From Promethearchaeota archaeon (GTDB taxonomy: Archaea > Asgardarchaeota > Lokiarchaeia > Sigynarchaeales > SOKP01): a stretch of 5,632 nt of DNA. The stretch covers positions 1 through 5,632 of the forward strand of contig SDNN01000187.1 in assembly GCA_004524425.1 (NCBI GenBank), in the 5' to 3' direction. A model generated the notes under the pieces. It was not told the origin of the DNA. It was given only the letters and a program-made list of their open reading frames with translations, and made no database searches. Of the stretch, positions 1-5,365 are shown in pieces (within the stretch, counting starts at the first letter, position 1; every line of letters starts with the position of its first letter). Both the position numbers and the translations under genes were made by a program.

Positions 1-24
1 GAAGTAGTTAAAGGTTAAATATAA

Positions 25-67
25 GAGAATTTACTGAGAAAATTTTCTCTCAGTAACTCTCTTTTTT
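25..67 (+). terminator. Hairpin plus T-run, probable terminator of an upstream gene
   Basis: A 9-base perfect stem (31-39 TTACTGAGA with 48-56 TCTCAGTAA) closes over an AT-rich loop. It is flanked by an outer GAGA (25-28) / TCTC (58-61) helix and followed directly by six Ts (62-67). This is the layout of an intrinsic terminator reading rightward, and U-runs alone also stop archaeal RNA polymerase. All three plus-strand frames entering from the left edge reach a stop by position 18; the frame that stays open longest reads EVVKG then TAA at 16-18. A gene ending just there is therefore plausible, but too little is visible to call one. Confidence 0.5.
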
Positions 68-210
68 ATTTCTTGTCTTGTAATATACATATTTATTTAA
101 TAAAAATTCATTCTTGAATTATTTACATTGTTTAAATTCTCTATTTTTCGGAATAATAATTAAGAAATTTCAAGGGGAGTAATTAGTCCTGCAAGCATAG
201 TTTACCATCC

Positions 211-230
211 TTTTAAAAAATTAATATAAA
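211..230 (+). promoter_or_regulatory. TATA-like archaeal promoter element upstream of the flavoprotein gene
   Basis: A TTTTAAAAAATTAATATAAA tract ends 14 bases before the ATG at 244. If TTTAAAAA (212-219) is the TATA box, transcription would start about 25 bases downstream, close to the ATG, giving a nearly leaderless mRNA. This fits the absence of a properly spaced Shine-Dalgarno sequence: the only match, GTGAT at 239-243, touches the ATG. The rest of the spacer (68-210) is AT-rich, with a small AATTCA/TGAATT hairpin at 105-120 and a G-rich block at 174-179. I see no tRNA or other recognisable RNA in it. Confidence 0.35.
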
Positions 231-243
231 CTTTAAAAGTGAT

Positions 244-1779
244 ATGAATAAATTTGAATTCATGGAATCATACGATTTAATAGTTATAGGGAGCGGAGTA
301 GGTTTAACAGTAGTAAACACGGGTCTTCAACTAGGATTAAAATGTGCGCTAATAGAAGATACCAAGATAGGTGGAACATGTTTAACCCGTGGATGTATAC
401 CATCAAAAATCCTCGTGCATCCAGCAGATTTAATTCGAGAATCGCAACACGCAGCTAAAGTAGGGATTCATTTTAACATAGAAAAAATAGATTGGGATTT
501 GATTGCTAAACGAATGTGGAGTCAAATTGAAGAGAGTAAATCAATGGAAAATGGTTTATCTACCGTTCCAAATCTGGCTCTTTATCGAGGAGTGGGAGAG
601 TTCACTGGAGAATACGAAATAATAGTGAAATCGAATGATGGAAAGAAAGAACTGGGAAATCTGAAAGGAGAGAAAATTGTGATAGCTTCCGGAGCGAGAT
701 CATTAATTCCACCCATTGAAGGAATTGAAGATGTTGGATACGTTACCAATGAAAACTTCTTTGGAGAGAAGTTTCCAAAAAAGCCTTGGAATAGCCTGGC
801 TATCATCGGCGGGGGGGTCATTGCTGCCGAATTTGCTCATGTTTTTTCAGCACTTGGGACTGAAGTTACTATTATTGAAATGTTGCCTCATTTAGTGGCA
901 ACTGAAGAGCCAGAGATAAGTGAGTTTTTAGAAAAGAATTTTAAAAAACACATGACGGTTTTAGTGAATCATAAAGCAATAGGAGTAAAGGGAAAAAGAA
1001 AGCAAAAGCTAATAATAGTTGAGAACGTTAATACTGGGAAGACAATGGAAGTGAAAGCAGAAGAAATCATGATCGCTACGGGAAGAAAATCCAATGCGGA
1101 TATACTGAGCGTGCAAAAAACGGGTATAGAAACAGATGATAAAGGATGGATTAAAACTAATGAATATTTAGAAACATCAAAAGAAAATGTATGGTGTATT
1201 GGGGATGCCAACGGTCTTTATCAATTCAGGCACAAGGCCAATTATGAAGCTGAAATTTGCACTAATAATATTTTCGGCGAACAGAAAATCAGTGCTGATT
1301 ATTCATCAGTTCCTTGGGCAATTTTTACGTATCCCCAAGTTGGACATGTAGGAATGACAGAGGCAGAAGCAATCGAAAAAGATCATAAAATTTTCGTTGG
1401 AATGAAAAATTATTCCACCGTGGCTAAAGGATTTGCCATGGGGTACGAGGAAAACGACGATGATGATGGGTTTGTTAAATTAATCGTAGATAAATCATAC
1501 AAAATTTTAGGTGCTCACGTTGTTGGTCCTAATGCTGCGATTTTGGTTCAACCATTTGTTTATTTAATGAATGCGGGGTATACTTGTATCATCCCAGAAA
1601 AATCAGAAGAAGAAGCCATTCCTAAGATAGAAAGAGCATGTCCCGAAGCGGGATCTTTCATGCCAATTTATCAGTCGATGGTAATTCATCCCTCATTAAA
1701 TGAGGTTACTGGATGGGCGATTGGTTCTTTAAGACCCGTTAATATCGAAATGCATCACCATGATCATGATCATTCATGA
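244..1779 (+). CDS. Dihydrolipoyl dehydrogenase-family (mycothione reductase-like) FAD/NAD(P) disulfide oxidoreductase
   Basis: This is a complete 511-residue class I pyridine nucleotide-disulfide oxidoreductase, a cytosolic FAD enzyme that moves electrons between NAD(P)H and a dithiol/disulfide substrate. Domains in order: FAD-binding Rossmann motif GSGVG (16-20); redox disulfide C46/C51 in GGTCLTRGCIPSK (43-55); NAD(P)-binding GGGVIA (189-194) with E212 ending the second strand; FAD-contacting GD (320-321) in VWCIGDANG; C-terminal dimer domain with the catalytic dyad H482/E487 in HPSLNE. All catalytic residues are present. E212 suggests NADH, whereas A194 in GxGxxA is commoner in NADPH enzymes. 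The stretch AAEFAHVFSALG (194-205) and ATGRKSNAD (278-286) recall mycothione reductase more than classical E3, as does Leu at 21 in place of the usual glycine. About 30 extra residues (447-477) precede the His motif. The tail ends HHHDHDHS (504-511). Start: ATG 244; ATG 262 (residue 7) is an alternative that keeps the whole fold. No E1/E2 or lipoylation gene is adjacent, so the substrate (lipoamide or a low-molecular-weight disulfide) is open. Confidence 0.88.
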   Translation: MNKFEFMESYDLIVIGSGVGLTVVNTGLQLGLKCALIEDTKIGGTCLTRGCIPSKILVHPADLIRESQHAAKVGIHFNIEKIDWDLIAKRMWSQIEESKSMENGLSTVPNLALYRGVGEFTGEYEIIVKSNDGKKELGNLKGEKIVIASGARSLIPPIEGIEDVGYVTNENFFGEKFPKKPWNSLAIIGGGVIAAEFAHVFSALGTEVTIIEMLPHLVATEEPEISEFLEKNFKKHMTVLVNHKAIGVKGKRKQKLIIVENVNTGKTMEVKAEEIMIATGRKSNADILSVQKTGIETDDKGWIKTNEYLETSKENVWCIGDANGLYQFRHKANYEAEICTNNIFGEQKISADYSSVPWAIFTYPQVGHVGMTEAEAIEKDHKIFVGMKNYSTVAKGFAMGYEENDDDDGFVKLIVDKSYKILGAHVVGPNAAILVQPFVYLMNAGYTCIIPEKSEEEAIPKIERACPEAGSFMPIYQSMVIHPSLNEVTGWAIGSLRPVNIEMHHHDHDHS

Positions 1780-1780
1780 T
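1760..1780. repeat. Palindrome and hairpin spanning the flavoprotein stop codon
   Basis: Positions 1760-1773 (ATGATCATGATCAT) are a perfect 14-base palindrome. Overlapping it, ATCATGA (1763-1769) pairs with TCATGAT (1774-1780) around a 4-base loop, and the stop TGA (1777-1779) lies in the right arm. The repeated CATGAT units encode the His/Asp tail, so coding repetition is a sufficient explanation. A role in termination with the following pyrimidine tract is possible. Confidence 0.5.
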
Positions 1781-1787
1781 AATTCAA

Positions 1788-1804
1788 ATTTCCTTCTTTT
1801 CTTA
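1788..1804 (+). terminator. Pyrimidine-rich tract, possible terminator of the flavoprotein gene
   Basis: Beginning about eight bases after the stop is a run made almost entirely of T and C (around TTTCCTTCTTTTCTT), directly after the hairpin at 1763-1780. T-rich tracts close behind stop codons are the usual archaeal termination signal. The next gene has its own TATA-like box downstream, which favours separate transcription. Confidence 0.3.
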
Positions 1805-1822
1805 AAATATTAATATCAAAAG

Positions 1823-1828
1823 TATATA
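1823..1828 (+). promoter_or_regulatory. TATA box upstream of the DNA methyltransferase gene
   Basis: TATATA, preceded by the purine stretch AAAAG that could serve as a BRE-like element, lies 28-33 bases before the ATG at 1856. The usual archaeal spacing would put the transcription start near 1850-1854, so the mRNA would have only a few untranslated bases. No Shine-Dalgarno sequence lies before this ATG, which agrees with leaderless translation. Confidence 0.45.
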
Positions 1829-1855
1829 GCCCAGTAGATCTAATATTATAATGAG

Positions 1856-3817
1856 ATGGTTTTTAAGCGAAGCAATTATACAAATGAACCTTCCATTGGT
1901 CAATTCTTTACCCCAAAATTTATTGCAAAATTCATGGTAAAAAATAGCTTGAATTTTGTAAAAAATGCTAAATCCAATGGAGAGCCCGAAGATTTTTTAA
2001 AACGAATTAAAGTTTTAGAGCCTTCTGTTGGAAAGGGTGTTTTTTTAAAATATTTAAGTCAATCTCAGGTCAAAAATATCGTTGCATATGAGATAGATCT
2101 TAATCTAAAAGAATTCCTTTTGAAATCATATCCCACGGTTGAATTTAGGTTTGAAAATGTATTGGGGTCTGATTTAGATGAAAAATTTGACTTGATTATT
2201 GGTAATCCCCCTTATCTGGGGCAAAATTACAATGCAGAGCTCTTTCAAGAATATATAAAGAAATATCCTTTATGTGAGAAATATTTTGTGGGCAACATGG
2301 ATTTATTCTACTTTTTCATTCATCTTGGTATATTAAAATTAAAGCCTGGAGGGATTCTTTGTTTTATTACGACGAATTATTGGATAACTAAATCAAAAAA
2401 AACGGGAATAAAATTTTTAAAGCCACATATCTTGAATGAATGTTATTTACTTCAATATATTAATCTCGCTAAATTAAAATTATTTAACGATGCAACGGGA
2501 CAACATAACTGTATCTTTATACTTCAAAAGAAAAATGAGAGTGAAAAAACCCATAAAATTAATAAAAAAATTGAAATTATTCAGATTCGAAGAAACCCTC
2601 ATCTCAATTTAGATAGCGGGAGTTATAACAATAAAGTTTTTAATAATTTAATACAAAACCAATTAGATACTAATATCATAAATTATTTTTCAGCTATTTC
2701 CAATAATGAATTAAGTAGAGAAGGCAACTGGAATCTTCTTTATCCGGAGGAAGTAAAAGAGGTTATTAATGAGATTGAAAAATTTTGTATTAAGCATGGA
2801 AATACCAGTTATCTTAAAGATTTATTCATAATACGAAATGGTTTAATTCTCATCAAGGATGAGATTTTTATATTAAATGAAAGAGATTCTTTAAAAGTTG
2901 AAGGCGATGATTATTTTATTAAAATTAAGAATGAATTCCATAAACTTAACGAAACAGAAAAGAGAAGATTAAAAAAATTATATAAAAGCAAATCAATAAC
3001 GCCTTATACTTACAAAAAAGACCATTTCATTGGTTATTTAATTTATTTCAATAAGACAGAATTCGATGTTGAAAAGGCAGAAAAACGAGATGAATTTTAT
3101 GAGAAAAAATATCCGAATTTGATTTTATATCTCAAGCAATTCGAGACAGATCTGAGAGAGATTTTAGTTAACGCTAAAGAAAATCCCGATGATCTTTACT
3201 TTCCCAGAAGAGGATCTATTATTCGAAAATTAAAGAAAGATCAAGGCGAAGAATTGATCGATCTCGAACCATTATATGATAAAGGAAAAAAGATTTTCTT
3301 CAAATTCATCTCAAAAAACAATAATTTTGGTTACACAGAAGATTCTTATTATGCCACATCTGATACATATTTCCTATGGCCCAAAGAAAGTGAAGGAGAT
3401 ATTGACTATGAATTTCTTATTGCTTATTTAAATTCCAAATTGGTCTCATTCATATTTACCGCAAAGAATATTTACATAAAAAGAAGCAAGACGAAGCTCG
3501 AAAATGGAATACCGGTACCAAACTTGAAAACATTAAACTCAGGATATAGAAAATCGATATTCTCCTTAATAAAGGATCTCTCATCCTATCTTATATCATC
3601 TGGAATTTCATCTAAAGTAGAGGAATTAAAGTATCTAAAAAATAAATTAATCCCTCATCTCAATAGCATGGATGATTATAAAAAATCTAAAGAATTGATT
3701 AATGCTTTGAAAAAGCATGATATTAATCATGTTCAGAAAATATTGGATAAGCTCTTCTTTGATCTCTTTAATTTAGAAGAGGAAAGAATAGGTCATTTAA
3801 TCGGGAAATATTATTAA
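1856..3817 (+). CDS. Adenine-N6 DNA methyltransferase, TaqI/Eco57I (gamma) type
   Basis: This 653-residue protein transfers a methyl group from S-adenosylmethionine to the N6 of adenine in a specific DNA site. Motifs appear in gamma-class order: motif X GQFFTP (15-20); motif I LEPSVGKGVF (54-63), which binds SAM; an acidic YEID (78-81) as motif II; catalytic motif IV NPPY (117-120) in IIGNPPYLGQ; then KPGGILCFITTNYW (163-176), and GQHNCIFIL (215-223) near motif VIII. The C-terminal half (about 290-650) is the likely target-recognition part. It contains TSDTYFLWPK (501-510), LIAYLNSKLVSFIF (521-534) and PVPNL (553-557), a pattern seen in the TaqI-C-like specificity domain. Only 14 residues precede motif X, so the N-terminal PD-(D/E)XK nuclease of Type IIG enzymes is absent. 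The protein is longer than M.TaqI and shorter than typical Type IIG or PglX proteins. No nuclease gene is visible within the window, so it may be a solitary methylase or half of a split restriction-modification pair. Base composition is more AT-rich than its neighbours, suggesting acquisition. ATG 1856 is chosen for its position behind the TATA box and just ahead of motif X. Confidence 0.9.
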   Translation: MVFKRSNYTNEPSIGQFFTPKFIAKFMVKNSLNFVKNAKSNGEPEDFLKRIKVLEPSVGKGVFLKYLSQSQVKNIVAYEIDLNLKEFLLKSYPTVEFRFENVLGSDLDEKFDLIIGNPPYLGQNYNAELFQEYIKKYPLCEKYFVGNMDLFYFFIHLGILKLKPGGILCFITTNYWITKSKKTGIKFLKPHILNECYLLQYINLAKLKLFNDATGQHNCIFILQKKNESEKTHKINKKIEIIQIRRNPHLNLDSGSYNNKVFNNLIQNQLDTNIINYFSAISNNELSREGNWNLLYPEEVKEVINEIEKFCIKHGNTSYLKDLFIIRNGLILIKDEIFILNERDSLKVEGDDYFIKIKNEFHKLNETEKRRLKKLYKSKSITPYTYKKDHFIGYLIYFNKTEFDVEKAEKRDEFYEKKYPNLILYLKQFETDLREILVNAKENPDDLYFPRRGSIIRKLKKDQGEELIDLEPLYDKGKKIFFKFISKNNNFGYTEDSYYATSDTYFLWPKESEGDIDYEFLIAYLNSKLVSFIFTAKNIYIKRSKTKLENGIPVPNLKTLNSGYRKSIFSLIKDLSSYLISSGISSKVEELKYLKNKLIPHLNSMDDYKKSKELINALKKHDINHVQKILDKLFFDLFNLEEERIGHLIGKYY

Positions 3818-3836
3818 CATGAATAATGACGATTTT

Positions 3837-3845
3837 AAAAAAAAA
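3837..3845 (-). terminator. T9 tract terminating the exporter operon
   Basis: Read on the minus strand, nine consecutive Ts begin three bases after the permease stop codon (TAA at 3851-3849). This is a typical archaeal U-tract terminator with no obvious stem. It lies inside the 31-base gap between the convergent methyltransferase and permease genes, so it insulates the exporter operon from transcribing antisense into the methyltransferase gene. Confidence 0.5.
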
Positions 3846-3848
3846 GGA

Positions 3849-5321
3849 TTATTTTAGTTTTCTATTAAATGCTATAACTCCTAATATGACCATTAAGCAT
3901 GCCACCGATGCCAATATGCCAATTTCTAATATAATATCGGGATAAATCATTTGTCCTCTTATCATCACGTTTCTCATTGCATTATTAGCATATGTTAATG
4001 GAATTATTGAGGAAGCGGGACGTAACCATTCAGGGAGAGTTTCTATGGGTGCCCAAACACCCGATAAAAGCATGAAAGGAATGATTACAAGAGGGATAAA
4101 CTGTATAATTTGAAATTCGGTTTTTGCCAAGGTAGATAAGAAGATTCCAAGACCTAATGCCATGAGTAGAAGCAAATAAATGATTAAGTAGACTTGAAGT
4201 AGAGCCAGTATCGTGAATTCAATCTGGGCATTAAAAATTAGTAGGGCCACGAGTATGGTCACCGTTGCCTGAATGATTGACAGAATGCTGAATGACAAAA
4301 TATATCCAATTATAATTTCTGATCGCCTCAAAGGTGAGGTTAATAATCTCTCCATGGTTCCTTGTTTTCTTTCTCTCAAAAAAGATATCATGGTTAATAG
4401 AAAAGCAAAAAAGAAAGTGATAAATCCAATAATTGCCGGAGTGAAGTATGTAATCGATTCGACCGATTCATCATCATCATCAGGATTGTTATAATAATAT
4501 TCATCAATTTCGAAAACAGCTTTATCGAATTTATCTTCAAAAGCTTCTGAAAGAGCTTCTCTTACAGCAATCATAACAGCTGTGCTGGATTGAGGTTCCG
4601 CACCATCTAACTTAATTTTAACTTTTATTTGTTTTTTTATCAAAGCATTGTAAGTAAAATCATCTGAAAGTTTTATAATGGCTCTTGCTTCCCCATTTTT
4701 AACGTTCTCTTCATATTTTCCAACAGAATCAACCTTTTTTAAATTAACAGTATCATCATCTTCTAGTACATCTAATAATAGATCAGAGAATTTGTCATGT
4801 AAGGCTGACCATCCCAAGTCACCATTAATCAATGAAATATTAATTATGGGAGGAAGTGGTCCTAAAGGGCCTTCATGAACAGGAATGATGGTAATGTCTG
4901 CTTGAGGATTCCCAAAGTAAGTTTTTAATACGCTCTCAAAATTATACTGAAATGCAGCAGAAATGTAATTGGACACGTTTAAATTTGCATAACTTAAATA
5001 TAATTCAACCGTAGCTCCCCCGCCTAAGATGATGTTCTGAGTAAAATCATCCGGAAATGTAATTGCAGCTTGGGAATAATTATTATTTACTGCCTCCTTG
5101 GCTTCATTGGAATTTGCAGCGCTCAGATTGAATTGAAATCTTACATCATCATCTAATTTATTAATTATTTCGTCAGCAAATATACTATTAAAATTATTGT
5201 CATCATTAACTATATAAACCTTTAAATCGGTTAATTCTCCTCCAAAAGCAGAGCCAAACAAAGCGGTGACGATAATAGGGGCTATTATCGATAACGCAAT
5301 CATTCTCGGATCTCTTTTCAT
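3849..5321 (-). CDS. ABC-2 type transporter permease with large extracytoplasmic domain
   Basis: This is the membrane subunit of an ABC exporter of the DrrB/YhhJ-like ABC-2 class; the substrate cannot be told from sequence. From the ATG at 5321 it has 490 residues. TM1 is about 7-25. A large extracytoplasmic domain (26-290) follows, then five more hydrophobic segments (about 291-314, 336-363, 370-396, 403-422, 463-485). The cytosolic loop RERKQGTMERLLTSPLRR (316-333) is the ABC-2 signature that docks on the ATPase. LLSGVWAPIETLPEWLR (418-434) and IPLTYANNAMR (440-450) are also typical of the family. The ectodomain holds two related copies of a PDDF/SDDF module (33-132 and 160-262) and several Asp runs. 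The ATPase gene lies directly upstream, forming a two-gene operon. The start is doubtful: family members normally have 15-20 residues before the RDPR motif, and in frame upstream the sequence reads KFSRIKAISIKNLHQ from a CTG at 5369 that follows a GGAGG. The true protein is probably about 506 residues. Confidence 0.88.
   Translation of the reverse strand: MKRDPRMIALSIIAPIIVTALFGSAFGGELTDLKVYIVNDDNNFNSIFADEIINKLDDDVRFQFNLSAANSNEAKEAVNNNYSQAAITFPDDFTQNIILGGGATVELYLSYANLNVSNYISAAFQYNFESVLKTYFGNPQADITIIPVHEGPLGPLPPIINISLINGDLGWSALHDKFSDLLLDVLEDDDTVNLKKVDSVGKYEENVKNGEARAIIKLSDDFTYNALIKKQIKVKIKLDGAEPQSSTAVMIAVREALSEAFEDKFDKAVFEIDEYYYNNPDDDDESVESITYFTPAIIGFITFFFAFLLTMISFLRERKQGTMERLLTSPLRRSEIIIGYILSFSILSIIQATVTILVALLIFNAQIEFTILALLQVYLIIYLLLLMALGLGIFLSTLAKTEFQIIQFIPLVIIPFMLLSGVWAPIETLPEWLRPASSIIPLTYANNAMRNVMIRGQMIYPDIILEIGILASVACLMVILGVIAFNRKLK
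4536..4844 (-). repeat. Ectodomain module, copy 2 (permease residues 160-262)
   Basis: This is the second copy. INISLINGD (160-168) matches the opening strand of copy 1. ARAIIKLSDDFTYNALIKK (212-230) matches the PDDFT element, KVKIKLDGAEPQ (233-244) the next strand, and IAVREALSEAFEDKF (251-265) the closing helix. Its LDGAEP is close to the VDGSDP often found in single-module ABC-2 permeases, so this copy may be the ancestral one. Confidence 0.6.
4926..5225 (-). repeat. Ectodomain module, copy 1 (permease residues 33-132)
   Basis: This is the first of two diverged protein-level repeats in the permease ectodomain. It opens with a beta-strand-like LKVYIVNDD. It carries SQAAITFPDDFTQNIILGGG (83-102) followed by a strand (ATVELYLSYANLN), and ends in a helix (ISAAFQYNFESVL, 120-132). 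The DDFT element aligns with SDDFTYNALIKK in copy 2. The repeat is visible only in the protein, not as DNA identity. Confidence 0.6.
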
Positions 5322-5365
5322 TTGATGTAAATTCTTTATCGAAATTGCTTTAATACGAGAAAATT

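Noticed and set aside
105..120. Small AATTCA/TGAATT hairpin in the first intergenic region.
   Set aside because: A six-base AT-rich stem is expected by chance at this composition and has no T-run or gene context.
171..213. CAAGGGGAGTA ... GCAAG ... CCTTTT block before the flavoprotein gene, recalling the start and P1 helix of the yybP-ykoY manganese riboswitch.
   Set aside because: The block spans only about 40 bases against roughly 100 for that riboswitch, GCAAG is not next to the closing CC, and the presumed TATA box lies downstream so the block would not be transcribed. Treated as coincidence; a covariance-model search for RF00080 would settle it.
582..1211. Two minus-strand open frames of about 80 codons (582-821 and 969-1211) opposite the flavoprotein gene.
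   Set aside because: They lie wholly antisense to a well-supported coding region, have low-complexity Ser/Phe/Pro-rich translations and show no recognisable domain.
4468..4482. Five tandem TCA units as a possible microsatellite or phase-variable tract.
   Set aside because: The unit is three bases, so length change would add or remove Asp without shifting frame; phase switching is not expected.
4273..4878. Two plus-strand open frames (4273-4494 and 4678-4878) opposite the permease gene.
   Set aside because: They are shadows of the permease; their Ser runs are the reverse reading of the Asp codon repeats.
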